Shown here piece after piece: positions 35,345-42,931 of a DNA stretch of 64,000 bases. The translations under genes and the position numbers were made by a program. The notes below the pieces were generated by a model, which saw nothing but the letters and a program-made list of their open reading frames with translations, was not told the origin of the DNA and ran no database searches. The stretch is from a virus. The stretch covers positions 1 to 64,000 of the IMG/VR virus record IMGVR_UViG_3300046792_000244. One strand, given 5' to 3'. The number at the start of each line of letters is the position of its first letter. The first letter of the stretch is position 1.

Positions 35345-35702
35345 AACCCTGAACGCCACGGTCTGCGTCATCCTCATGGTGCTGCTGGCGCCGGTGGCCA
35401 TCACCATGAATCACGCCGGCCACTGGCCGCAGCGCTTGGCATTCATCGTCGTCGCGCTGATCTTCAGCCTGCAGGTCGTGCAGCCGCTCTTCACCGAATG
35501 GCTGGCCGCGCCCACATGGTTGCAGACGGCTTTCAACGTCGTCGTCATGCTCGTCGTTCTATCGGCACGCCGTGAAATCATGGCCGTCGTCAGGCTGAGC
35601 GTGGGCAAAAGGCCTCCCGAGATGGAAGGGCACCCGCTGCGGCGCGCCGACGACATGCCAGCCGATTTTCTGAGCCAGGTGCACGGCCGAGGCAATCCAT
35701 GA
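35337..35702 (+). CDS. Holin-like membrane protein directly before endolysin
   Basis: The 121-residue product has three hydrophobic spans (about 7-24, 34-50, 63-77) and a charged C-terminal tail (RRADDMPADFLSQV). Three spans plus a charged tail and immediate ATGA coupling to the endolysin make it the best class-I holin candidate of the four. Confidence 0.6.
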   Translation: MLETLNATVCVILMVLLAPVAITMNHAGHWPQRLAFIVVALIFSLQVVQPLFTEWLAAPTWLQTAFNVVVMLVVLSARREIMAVVRLSVGKRPPEMEGHPLRRADDMPADFLSQVHGRGNP

Positions 35703-36349
35703 TCACCACCGCGCTACTCATTTCGGCCGGCGTGCTGCCCACGCAGGCGCGCATCTGGTCGGCGCCGCTTGAAGCCGCTTGCCAGCGGTTTGAGATCCTC
35801 GCCGTCGACCAGCTGGCCGGCTTTCTTGCGCAGGCCATGCATGAGTCGGCCAGGTTCACGCGCCTGGAAGAGAACCTGATGTACAGCAACCCGGCGCGCA
35901 TCGCCGACATCTTCCGCAGCGGCTTCGACTTGAATCGCGACAGGCGCATCCAACCCGAGGAAATCGAGTTCGCGCGCGCCTATGTGGACAAGCCCCGCGA
36001 ACTGGCGTGCCGCGCCTATGCCGGCCGCAACGGCAACGGCGACGAGGCCAGCGGCGATGGCTGGCTGTTTCGAGGCAGTGGCCCCTTCCAGCTGACGGGC
36101 CGTGGAAACTTCCAGGCCTTCAGCCATGCCATCGGCGTCGACTACGTGGCAAACCCAGACCTCGTGCGCCAGGTGCCGGATGCCGGCGCCATGGCGGCCG
36201 GTTGGTTCTGGGCAGAGACTGGCTGCAACGACATCATGGCCGGCCACGGCGACTTCGATGCCACCACCAAGCGCATCAACGGCCCGGCCATGCTGGGTGC
36301 CGCCGAACGCCGGGCGCTGTTCTACACGTGCAGGCAGGTGTTCGCGTGA
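35699..36349 (+). CDS. Endolysin, glycoside hydrolase family 19 type
   Basis: The 216-residue protein has the GH19 chitinase/lysozyme fold: LAGFLAQAMHESARFTRLEE with E49, then the substrate-binding FRGSGPFQLTGRGNF and NPDLVRQVPDAGAMAAGWFW. It would cleave the peptidoglycan sugar backbone. No signal peptide is seen, so release depends on a holin. Starts at ATGA on the holin-like gene. Confidence 0.9.
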   Translation: MITTALLISAGVLPTQARIWSAPLEAACQRFEILAVDQLAGFLAQAMHESARFTRLEENLMYSNPARIADIFRSGFDLNRDRRIQPEEIEFARAYVDKPRELACRAYAGRNGNGDEASGDGWLFRGSGPFQLTGRGNFQAFSHAIGVDYVANPDLVRQVPDAGAMAAGWFWAETGCNDIMAGHGDFDATTKRINGPAMLGAAERRALFYTCRQVFA

Positions 36350-36714
36350 ACCCGCTCAGCATCGTTCAAAAGGCGATTGCCTATGGCCTCGCAGCTCTGC
36401 TGGCGGTGTCAACTCTGGCAAACGTGTTGCTGTGGCTCGACAATGGCAGCCTCGAGCGCCGGCTGAAGACCTGCGATGAGCAGAAGGCCGAAGCCATCGG
36501 CAGCCTGACGCTGCAGAACACGGCCATCGCCGAGCTCAAGAAGCGTGCCGACGCCGCCGAAGCCGCGGCCAGCGCTGCCCTGGTTCGTGCCGAAGGCGCT
36601 GAAAAGGCCAACCGCAGCCGAATCCAGGCCCGCCAGGAGGCGATCGCGGCGCCGCCGGGGGGTAAGACGTGCTCGGATGCTTTGCGCAGCGTACGCGAGG
36701 GCCTGAGGCCATGA
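36346..36714 (+). CDS. Rz: Rz-like inner-membrane spanin
   Basis: The 122-residue product begins at GTGA on the endolysin stop. One N-terminal membrane segment (about 10-30) is followed by a coiled coil rich in Ala/Glu/Lys (about 40-90) and a CSDALRSVR end. This is the i-spanin pattern: an inner-membrane anchor with a periplasmic coiled coil that meets the outer-membrane partner. Confidence 0.8.
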   Translation: MNPLSIVQKAIAYGLAALLAVSTLANVLLWLDNGSLERRLKTCDEQKAEAIGSLTLQNTAIAELKKRADAAEAAASAALVRAEGAEKANRSRIQARQEAIAAPPGGKTCSDALRSVREGLRP

Positions 36715-36968
36715 CGCGCGCTTGTTTGCTGCTACTTTGCTGCAGCCTGGCAGCGTGCGCCACGCGGCCACCGGTGGCCAGCGTGCCCGTGCCGGTGTCG
36801 TGCGTGAAGGCGAAGCCGGTGCGGCCGGCGCTGACCACCGAGGCCGAACTCGCTCGGCTCGATGATTACCAGCTGGTGCTCGCGCTCGATCTCTACCGCC
36901 TGCAGGCCGGGCCGTACGTGCTCAAGCTCGAGGCGGTTGTCGACGCCTGCGCAGCGGCCGCGCCCTGA
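36711..36968 (+). CDS. Rz1: Rz1-like outer-membrane lipoprotein spanin
   Basis: The 85-residue product has a lipoprotein signal with lipobox LAAC (Cys16) and a Pro/Val-rich mature part (PPVASVPVPVSC), typical of o-spanins. It overlaps Rz by 4 bases instead of being nested within it. With Rz it would fuse the membranes at the last step of lysis. Confidence 0.8.
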   Translation: MTRACLLLLCCSLAACATRPPVASVPVPVSCVKAKPVRPALTTEAELARLDDYQLVLALDLYRLQAGPYVLKLEAVVDACAAAAP

Positions 36969-36971
36969 TGT

Positions 36972-37457
36972 CTATACTGCCGGCGTGCGCTCAGGCGTGG
37001 CAGTTCGACCCTGCCTCGCTGGCCTAGCTGCGGTAGAGGACGGCGGTGGTAACCAACCCACATCCGAGCCTGGGCTGGTGGGTCGCTTCATAGCGGCCAC
37101 ACCTGAGCGCACCAAAACAACAGGAATTCCTTTGAACATCTGCTGGTGCTCGGCGCACAACGCGTCGATGCCGGCCGTGTAGTGTTTGCATGTTTCTGGC
37201 CTGTTCGCATAATCGGAGCATCGGCCATCAGCACCAAGCCATCGGCAGTTGAATTGCACGGCTACCTTCCCTGTTTGTTCATGGGCATCGCTGCCGATGA
37301 ACAATCTCACGGGATAGAACGGAACCCTGCGACGACGCATTTCTTTCCTGGCTTCTTGCTTCCATCGAGTCGCATCGAATCGCAAACTCAGTATGAAGCC
37401 GCTGCAGCAAGCGCCAGGGGAGCGACAGGTTTCACAGAGGTTTTCTGCCATAGTCAT
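36972..37457 (-). CDS. YkgJ-like cysteine-cluster protein
   Basis: The 161-residue protein has CETCRSPGACCSGF near the N-terminus, then FNCRWLG...CSDYANRPETCKHY, the spaced Cys pattern of YkgJ-type proteins thought to hold a metal. The start is taken at the ATG at 37457 (ATGA overlap with the gene upstream). The last 50 residues are basic and Pro-rich and look unstructured. It ends 3 bases from the lysis genes' end, convergently. Confidence 0.65.
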   Translation of the reverse strand: MTMAENLCETCRSPGACCSGFILSLRFDATRWKQEARKEMRRRRVPFYPVRLFIGSDAHEQTGKVAVQFNCRWLGADGRCSDYANRPETCKHYTAGIDALCAEHQQMFKGIPVVLVRSGVAAMKRPTSPGSDVGWLPPPSSTAARPARQGRTATPERTPAV

Positions 37458-37630
37458 CCTGCCGCCGTCGCCTTTTCCCAGATATCGTTCAGGGTGTCGG
37501 CTTGCTTCTTCGTGAGGCCGGTGCCGTCTCGCAGCCATTTCCCAATGCTGTCGACAAACCCGCGCTCCCAATCGCTCAGTCGCGACTCACGGGCTTCGCA
37601 GTCGGCGACCATCTGCAACTGCTCTTCCAT
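37454..37630 (-). CDS. Small helical protein
   Basis: The 58-residue product (MEEQLQMVADCEARESRLSD) starts in a TGATG overlap and ends in ATGA. It is helical and acidic, with GLTKKQADTLNDIWEK. I do not recognise the family. Confidence 0.5.
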   Translation of the reverse strand: MEEQLQMVADCEARESRLSDWERGFVDSIGKWLRDGTGLTKKQADTLNDIWEKATAAG

Positions 37631-37860
37631 CACTTGTCTCCCACCCAGAAGCAAACGTAGCGGCCAAGCGGCAGCCGCGGGCAACCTGGCCGACGCTGCA
37701 TGAGCGGCACGATGCCGCCCTGCCCGCCGAGCACGACGTCGAGTTCAAACGTCGGCTCGCCGCTCACATGGCCGGGATGCTTGAGCTTGTAGGCGTCGAT
37801 CACGGCCTGCGCCTCAGCGCGTTTACGCTTCAGCCATTCGGGCATGAACTCGTCTTTCAT
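37630..37860 (-). CDS. Small hypothetical protein
   Basis: The 76-residue product opens with a basic helix (MPEWLKRKRAEAQAVIDAYK) and then a Gly-rich strand region. It ends in the TGATG overlap with the next gene. Function unknown. Confidence 0.5.
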   Translation of the reverse strand: MKDEFMPEWLKRKRAEAQAVIDAYKLKHPGHVSGEPTFELDVVLGGQGGIVPLMQRRPGCPRLPLGRYVCFWVGDK

Positions 37861-37863
37861 GGC

Positions 37864-38586
37864 CTACTTCTTCGCCTTGCACTGCCATGTCTGGCCGGGC
37901 GCCAGCACGCGCTCGCAGGGCAGCACGGTCTTGACGCGCTTGCGTGGCTTCACGACCGGAAGTTCGACCGTCGGAACATAGATCAGCGTCGGCTGGGTTG
38001 GCAGCGGCGGAAGCTTCAGGGCGTCGCACTCCGCGCGCGTCAGGTCGAGGTAGGCGGTTCCGCTCGACTTGAAGCCCGGCAGAAGCTTAGCGGTGAGCAG
38101 ATCCTGCACTTGCTTGGCACTGGCGTACTGGCATTGCTCTACGTAGGCGTTGCGCAGCGCGATGAGCACGCAGTCGCTGTTGTCGGTGCGGCCGTGGGCG
38201 ACGCTGGCGAAATTCCAGCCGATCGACGCCGCATCGTTTGTAATGCTGACGCCGGCCGGGCAGTCGACGGCCGCCATGGGTGGCGTGAAGACCGGCGCCG
38301 GCAGAACGTACATGTGGCTCGAGAAGCTCGACGCGTCGCTGACGTTGCCGCCCTGGCCGATGCCGACGGCGTTCTGCTGCTGGCCCTGATGTTGCCCCTG
38401 GTGCTGGGCGGCGCTGGCATCAGCCGCGGCCGTCGCGCTGGCGGTGCTGCTGGTCGACGTAGACGGTGCAGGTGATGCAGGCGTGCAGGTCGGCCAGTTC
38501 GTCGCGCCGTTCGTGCAGTGCGTGGCGTGTGCCGCCGCGTAGGCCAGAATCAGGGCAGTAAGTGCCGCCGGTTTGAGGAATCGCAT
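37864..38586 (-). CDS. Secreted Gln/His-rich protein with signal peptide
   Basis: The 240-residue product has a Sec signal (core ALTALILAYAAA, cleavage near AHA at about 21), a Ser/Thr/Ala/Gln/His-rich linker (AAQHQGQHQGQQQ) and a folded C-terminal part with several Cys. It is probably periplasmic. A superinfection-exclusion or lysogenic-conversion role is a guess. Confidence 0.6.
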   Translation of the reverse strand: MRFLKPAALTALILAYAAAHATHCTNGATNWPTCTPASPAPSTSTSSTASATAAADASAAQHQGQHQGQQQNAVGIGQGGNVSDASSFSSHMYVLPAPVFTPPMAAVDCPAGVSITNDAASIGWNFASVAHGRTDNSDCVLIALRNAYVEQCQYASAKQVQDLLTAKLLPGFKSSGTAYLDLTRAECDALKLPPLPTQPTLIYVPTVELPVVKPRKRVKTVLPCERVLAPGQTWQCKAKK

Positions 38587-38613
38587 GTTGGTCTCCGGTC
38601 AGGGCAAGTCGCC

Positions 38614-38700
38614 CGGGCAGCACCGAAATCACAGTGGCTCACGGAAGGCTGGGCGGCAAACCGCGTGGCCGAGTCTCTGTCTCTCATTCGGTGCTGCCCG
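38614..38700 (-). repeat. 14-bp inverted repeat enclosing an inner hairpin
   Basis: CGGGCAGCACCGAA (38614-38627) is exactly complementary to 38687-38700. Within the 59-base interior, GCGG-CAAA-CCGC (38653-38664) forms a 4-base-loop hairpin, flanked by GGC/GCC. It fills the 131-base gap between two minus-strand genes. No T-run follows either way. It may be a structured RNA or a protein-binding site. Confidence 0.65.
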
Positions 38701-38717
38701 CGCGGCTCGCGGTTGCT

Positions 38718-38918
38718 TCAGCGCAAAGCCTCATGAATTCGGCGCAGATCGTCGTCGGTCGGCTCACGATCGAGCGACAGCAGCAGCGCCTTCTTGTTGT
38801 CGAACATGCGCGAGACGCCGATCGCGCGCGCTTTTTTCCAATCTGCGGCTTTGCAGTCTTTGCACCATGGGTTGTAGAACTTGTGAGCGCTACAGCAAGC
38901 CGGTGGGAGTGTGCTCAT
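38718..38918 (-). CDS. Small Cys-containing protein
   Basis: The 66-residue product starts at the ATGA on the SDR stop. The N-terminal half has ACCSAHKFYNPWCKDCKAADW, a Cys/His set typical of a small zinc-binding fold, and the C-terminal half is helical. Function unknown. Confidence 0.55.
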   Translation of the reverse strand: MSTLPPACCSAHKFYNPWCKDCKAADWKKARAIGVSRMFDNKKALLLSLDREPTDDDLRRIHEALR

Positions 38919-39601
38919 TTCGCCAGGAACCCGCCGTCGAGCACCACCACCGTACCGGTTGTCCACGGCGCGTCGGTCAACAGCCGGATGGCTTCCCTGG
39001 CCACGACCTCGGCGCTGCCGAAGCCCAGCGGGTGCGCCGCCACGTAGGCATCCTGCGCACCCTGCGTCATGCGCGCCGTAATGCGGTCGTGCATCGGCGT
39101 GCGCACGGCGCCGGCTGCGATGGCGTTCACGCGGATGCCGCGCGGCGCGAGCTCGATGGCGGCCGATCGTGTGAGTGCGTCGACGGCGCCTTTGCCGGCG
39201 CTGTAGGCTGCCATGCCGGGCGCGCCGCGCTGAGCTGCCACGCTCGACATCAGCACCACGCTGCCGCCGTCGTTCATCACGCCCTTCGACGCCACGGCGC
39301 GCAGGATGCCGAAGGCACTCGTCGCCGCCATCATCGACTCCGACCAATTGAGATCGGTGGTCATCCGTAGAGGCGACACCAGCGCGACGCCGGCTGCGTG
39401 AAAAATGCCATCAAGCGGGCCGTGTGCTTGTGCAAGCGCGCGCAGAGCTTGCGTCACCGCGCCGGCATCATTGAAGTCGCAATCGGTGCGGCCAAGTCGG
39501 TGCACGTCGAAGCCGAGGCCTTCGGTGCCGTGCGGGTCGAGCCATTCCCACACCTGATGCCCGATACCAGACGAGGCGCCCGTGATAAGGAAGCGGCTCA
39601 T
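38915..39601 (-). CDS. SDR-family reductase, FabG-like
   Basis: The 228-residue protein has the NAD(P) motif TGASSGIG (7-14) and the catalytic set S120 (MSSVAA), Y133 and K137 (YSAGK). It is a little shorter than typical FabG. In this operon, near an acyl carrier protein and a KAS III, the likely reaction is reduction of a 3-oxoacyl-ACP to a 3-hydroxyacyl-ACP. A sugar-ketone substrate is the alternative. Starts at the ATGA with the gene upstream. Confidence 0.8.
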   Translation of the reverse strand: MSRFLITGASSGIGHQVWEWLDPHGTEGLGFDVHRLGRTDCDFNDAGAVTQALRALAQAHGPLDGIFHAAGVALVSPLRMTTDLNWSESMMAATSAFGILRAVASKGVMNDGGSVVLMSSVAAQRGAPGMAAYSAGKGAVDALTRSAAIELAPRGIRVNAIAAGAVRTPMHDRITARMTQGAQDAYVAAHPLGFGSAEVVAREAIRLLTDAPWTTGTVVVLDGGFLAK

Positions 39602-39795
39602 GGCATCACCCGCCAGACCATGATCAGCATCGAGGCGGCGAAGGCCAGAAAGCCGATGCCGGCGAGCGTGAAGGCGCACCACAGCATGCGTGGGAAGCGC
39701 TCAGGCTTGCCACTGATGACCGTGGGAATGGGATTCTTGAAGAGCTTCACCATCAAGATCCCGAGGAAGATCAAAAACAAACCGATGGCAGCCAT
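39598..39795 (-). CDS. Two-span membrane protein
   Basis: The 65-residue product starts in a TGATG overlap, with AGGAGG four bases upstream. Two membrane spans (about 1-17 and 39-62) are joined by a short basic loop. It lies between glycan-block enzymes. Role unknown. Confidence 0.55.
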   Translation of the reverse strand: MAAIGLFLIFLGILMVKLFKNPIPTVISGKPERFPRMLWCAFTLAGIGFLAFAASMLIMVWRVMP

Positions 39796-40013
39796 CACGC
39801 CTCCTTTTCTGGGGTGACTACGGTCAAATCCACATCGGGATGCATCACGAGGATGCGCTCGGCGATGTGCGCGAGTTCTGGCCGCGATTTGAGCCAGGCT
39901 GAGAAGTGGCGCATCTGCTCGTGGTTGAGTGCCTTTTGCGGCCGCACGACGAGCACGTCGCCGGGTTTCATGGTGAGGCAGGCAACGTCGAGAATGAGTT
40001 GGGTCGCATCCAT
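39795..40013 (-). CDS. Small hypothetical protein in the glycan block
   Basis: The 72-residue product (MDATQLILDVACLTMKPGDV) is a small alpha/beta domain. It ends in a TGATG overlap and lies directly after the KAS III gene. I do not recognise the family. Confidence 0.5.
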   Translation of the reverse strand: MDATQLILDVACLTMKPGDVLVVRPQKALNHEQMRHFSAWLKSRPELAHIAERILVMHPDVDLTVVTPEKEA

Positions 40014-40022
40014 GGCATTCCT

Positions 40023-41015
40023 TCAGAGTTCAACGACCTTGACGAATTCCAGGCCGGTGAGGTCGACCGAAGCCGCGCCCCACGACCAGCCCGAACCGAA
40101 GCCCAGCATGGCGGCGCGCCTGATCATGATTCGATCGCTTGGCATGTGCCACCAGTCGGCCAGCAGAAGTGGAATAGACGCGCTCGAGCAGTTGCCGAAG
40201 CGCTCAAGGTTTGTCGGGATCTGCTTAGGGGAAAAGTGCTCAAGCAGGCGCGTCTTCTTCACGAGGTGGTCGAGCATGAACTTGTTCGCCTGATGGAAGA
40301 GCAGCAGGTCAGGCATGGGCGTGAGCGCCGTCAGGTCTTCGACGAGGCCGGGCACGCGCTTGAGCGTGAAGTTGAAGACGGCGGCGCCATCCATGTGCAT
40401 GTGCGCCCGGTTGTGCGGCGTCACGTTGACTTGGCTCAGCCGGTCGTTGTTGACACCATCGCAGCCCGTGATGAAGAAGTCGCTGGCCATGGGGTCGAAC
40501 TCGACGGCCGTGGCGCTGCCGGCGTCACCGAAGAGCGGCGCCGTGGCTCGATCGGCTGGGTCGCACATGCGGCTGGACACATCGCCGACGAGCAGCAGCA
40601 CGCGCGCATCGGGCCGCGTGGCCAGCTTCTGCGCGAGCTTCAAGCCCTTGACGTAGCCCGAGCACGAGTAGTTGACCTGCACGACATCGCACGACTGGTC
40701 GAGTTGAAGCCTGTGGTGCAGCGTGAAGGCAGGCGCTGGCATGCGCTGATTCGGGGTCTGCGTGACGAAGACGAGCGCGGTGACCGTCTTTGATGCCCAC
40801 TGCAAGCCATTGAGCAGCGCCGCCGCGGCTTCGAAGCACAAGTCCTCGGCGTCGCCGTTGACTGAAATGCGACGCGCATCCACACCCGTCACCTTCGCGG
40901 CTTCTTCGGCCATGAGCCAGCCAGCTGAAGGCAGGATGCCGCTGGGCACGCAGGCCACGATGCCGCGGATGCGGCCGGTGCCGGATTCAAAGAGGTTGCC
41001 GTTGCGTGTCGTCAT
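40023..41015 (-). CDS. 3-oxoacyl-ACP synthase III (KAS III)
   Basis: The 330-residue thiolase-fold protein keeps the full KAS III triad: C118 in VNYSCSGYVKGL, H241 in LFHQANKF and N275 in FGNCSSAS. FGDAGSA and GFGSGWSWGAA glycine motifs are also present. KAS III enzymes start chains by joining an acyl-CoA to malonyl-ACP. Placed next to the ACP (ATGA overlap), it probably makes a short 3-oxoacyl group, for example acetoacetyl-ACP. Start taken at ATG 41015. Confidence 0.88.
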   Translation of the reverse strand: MTTRNGNLFESGTGRIRGIVACVPSGILPSAGWLMAEEAAKVTGVDARRISVNGDAEDLCFEAAAALLNGLQWASKTVTALVFVTQTPNQRMPAPAFTLHHRLQLDQSCDVVQVNYSCSGYVKGLKLAQKLATRPDARVLLLVGDVSSRMCDPADRATAPLFGDAGSATAVEFDPMASDFFITGCDGVNNDRLSQVNVTPHNRAHMHMDGAAVFNFTLKRVPGLVEDLTALTPMPDLLLFHQANKFMLDHLVKKTRLLEHFSPKQIPTNLERFGNCSSASIPLLLADWWHMPSDRIMIRRAAMLGFGSGWSWGAASVDLTGLEFVKVVEL

Positions 41016-41227
41016 GCTGCCGCCAACGCCAGGATGTCGCCCACGGTGGAGCACTTCGCCAATTGCTGCCCGTCGACGAGCACGCCCGCCTTCTCGTCGA
41101 GCAGGCCGATCACGCACACGATGGTGAGGCTGTCCCACGGCATGCCGTCGGCACCCATGACGGTTTCAGGTGTGAGCACCGGGCATTCGAGGATCTCGGC
41201 GAGTCCCTGCAGGAAGTCTTCGTTCAT
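41012..41227 (-). CDS. Acyl carrier protein
   Basis: The 71-residue acidic protein has the phosphopantetheine site in WDSL (Ser33), with a helical bundle before and after, as in ACPs. It starts at an ATGA overlap and its stop overlaps the KAS III start, so both are made together. A host phosphopantetheinyl transferase would have to activate it. Confidence 0.8.
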   Translation of the reverse strand: MNEDFLQGLAEILECPVLTPETVMGADGMPWDSLTIVCVIGLLDEKAGVLVDGQQLAKCSTVGDILALAAA

Positions 41228-41538
41228 GGGGTTCTCTTCAGTGGTGGAAGGTTGGCAACGATGGCGCGCGCGGTGTTCCACGCCCTGAACTCGCGCGCCT
41301 TGCAGTCTTGGTGCATCTTGGCGACGGCTTTCACCTCGTCGGGATCACGCATGATTGAGCACCGCCTACGTTGCTTGCGGCGCGAGACTTCCTCGCGCAT
41401 CTGTTTCACGGCGACGAGATCGCGCAGGGCGTCCTGGGTTTCGGCGATCTGCTCGCGCAGGCTCTGCTGGGTGTCGAGCGCGTAGTGGCAGAAGCCCTCG
41501 CACGTTTCGCAGTTTTGGCCTCGGGTGTGCAGGCTCAC
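41224..41538 (-). CDS. Helical protein with N-terminal Cys set
   Basis: The 104-residue product has CETCEGFCHY near its start and a long charged coiled-coil-like middle (about 22-60). It overlaps both neighbours by ATGA. Function unknown; probably an ordinary small phage gene inside the enzyme block. Confidence 0.5.
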   Translation of the reverse strand: MSLHTRGQNCETCEGFCHYALDTQQSLREQIAETQDALRDLVAVKQMREEVSRRKQRRRCSIMRDPDEVKAVAKMHQDCKAREFRAWNTARAIVANLPPLKRTP

Positions 41539-41792
41539 GTTGCGCTCCCGGTGGCCTTGGCGATGGCAGCGCGGGCGTCAGTCAGTGCAGCGTCTAGCTC
41601 GTTGCTTCGGTACGGCTGCAAACGATGCTCGCCTGCGCCGAACGGATGCCCAACGCAATCGAACAGATCGACCAGCCCGTAGCCATTGAGGTTCGCTCGT
41701 GGGTTGCCGTGCGCAGCGCGCGCATCGTCGTCGCATTTGATGATGGCTTGAAGCGCGGCCAACAGCGGCCCCGGCGTGTGCTGTGCGCTCAT
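41535..41792 (-). CDS. Small phage protein with MSAQHTPG start
   Basis: The 85-residue product begins MSAQHTPGPL and ends in a helix DARAAIAKATG. The opening recurs in the gene at 42013-42219. Such TPG-start proteins are common in phage early regions. Function unknown. Confidence 0.5.
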   Translation of the reverse strand: MSAQHTPGPLLAALQAIIKCDDDARAAHGNPRANLNGYGLVDLFDCVGHPFGAGEHRLQPYRSNELDAALTDARAAIAKATGSAT

Positions 41793-42016
41793 GCTGGGCC
41801 CCCGGTGGCCTTGGCGATGGCGTCTTGCAGTCGGCGGGCGTCAGCGGTGACGCGGGCGTCCTTGTTGATGGCATCCTTCACCCTATGGTTTGCGTCGTGC
41901 AATTCCTCCAGTAAGAAGCCGAACCGCGCGGCGACCTCACCATCGCGGTGTTCCTGCGGAAGCTCCTGCTTCAGATGCTCCCACGCGCCGCTGAGAATGT
42001 CGAAGGCGTAGCTCAT
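41789..42016 (-). CDS. Small helical phage protein
   Basis: The 75-residue product (FDILSGAWEHLKQELPQEHR) is helical and shares the C-terminal IAKATG ending with the 41535-41792 product, suggesting related modules. ATGA overlaps at both ends. Confidence 0.5.
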   Translation of the reverse strand: MSYAFDILSGAWEHLKQELPQEHRDGEVAARFGFLLEELHDANHRVKDAINKDARVTADARRLQDAIAKATGGPA

Positions 42017-42219
42017 GACTGGCTCCCGGCGGCCTTGGAGAGGATGTCGTCCACAATGATCACGGCCTGCCCCTCGGCGATCGCGTCACGGATGCACCGC
42101 GTGGTGCGCTCACTGATTCCGCCAAATTCTTTCTTCTCAAGCCGCGCCAGTTTTTGCAGCGAGATCAGGCGACGGCCAACATCATCAAACGATTTGCCGG
42201 GCGTGTGCTGCGCGCTCAT
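42013..42219 (-). CDS. Small phage protein with MSAQHTPG start (second copy)
   Basis: The 68-residue product opens MSAQHTPGKSFDDVG and ends ILSKAAG. It shares its first eight residues with the product of 41535-41792. The start at 42219 is fixed by an ATGA overlap. Confidence 0.5.
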   Translation of the reverse strand: MSAQHTPGKSFDDVGRRLISLQKLARLEKKEFGGISERTTRCIRDAIAEGQAVIIVDDILSKAAGSQS

Positions 42220-42377
42220 GCTGCCGCCCGTTGCATGCGCAGGCACGACAGCAGGAAGCGCGTGGCATCGTGCAGCGAGATGCCAACCGAGGTCATCAGT
42301 GCGACGGCCCGGCCGAACTCGTGGCGCGCGACCATCTTGGCGCGGGTGACTGCGATCTTGAATGCGGTGGTGTGCAT
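42216..42377 (-). CDS. 53-residue basic protein, first gene after a promoter
   Basis: The short basic protein (HTTAFKIAVTRAKMVARHEF) starts at ATG 42377 with AAGGAG upstream and about 20 bases after the predicted start of transcription. Helical; role unknown. It leads the leftward run that includes the ACP, KAS III and SDR genes. Confidence 0.5.
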   Translation of the reverse strand: MHTTAFKIAVTRAKMVARHEFGRAVALMTSVGISLHDATRFLLSCLRMQRAAA

Positions 42378-42404
42378 GGCGTCTCCTTGGTTGTCGATGG
42401 CTTC

Positions 42405-42434
42405 ACTATGCACGTATTACGCAACACTTGTCAA
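42405..42434 (-). promoter_or_regulatory. Promoter with CTTGACAA dyad, leftward
   Basis: On the minus strand, TTGACA (42429-42434) and CATAGT (42405-42410) are 18 bases apart. The -35 overlaps the stop codon of the gene upstream and sits in GACAAGTGTTG, the dyad shared with the sites near 49.9, 56.7 and 60.2 kb. Confidence 0.6.
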
Positions 42435-42931
42435 GCAGTCGGCGGAACCTGTGCGATATCACCGAAAAGAGGCTTCACGTGCCCAGACGCGACCAGCACT
42501 TCGCGCACGTCGAGCCCAGCCGCCACGGCGCGCATGAGGTCATCGTACGGGAAGTTCAATGCCGCACAGATGCCGCGCACGGTGAGCTCGACCATCACGG
42601 CACCGACTTTGGCCACCTCGTCGCGGTCAATTTGCAGGCCGCGGTCTATGACGGCACGTGCGTCTTCGATCAGCGCCTGCGCGGCTTCGATGAAATCCGG
42701 CACATCGGGTTCGATGTCGTGGTCGTCAACGGCCTTCGCTACCGTCAGCATCAGCCCGCAGCAGCTCGCGGCCAGGCTGGGCAGATCGTTCTTCAGCAGC
42801 GCATTGCCGATCACCTCGTCGCTTATGAGGCGGATATCGCGCCGGCTCATCGTCACGCTTTGCTTAATTTCTGCGACACCATCGGGCACGGGCTTCTTGC
42901 CGGCGCGAACGAGGTCTAGTTCGAACTTCAT
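42431..42931 (-). CDS. Hypothetical protein at the end of the GT operon
   Basis: The 166-residue helical protein (MKFELDLVRAGKKPVPDGVA) has long hydrophobic helices but no membrane span and no recognisable motif. It starts at ATGA on the previous stop. Function unknown. Confidence 0.5.
   Translation of the reverse strand: MKFELDLVRAGKKPVPDGVAEIKQSVTMSRRDIRLISDEVIGNALLKNDLPSLAASCCGLMLTVAKAVDDHDIEPDVPDFIEAAQALIEDARAVIDRGLQIDRDEVAKVGAVMVELTVRGICAALNFPYDDLMRAVAAGLDVREVLVASGHVKPLFGDIAQVPPTA

Noticed and set aside
38614-38700. Structured element considered as a tRNA
   Set aside because: The size fits, but there is no T-loop consensus, no anticodon arm of the right geometry and no acceptor-end match.
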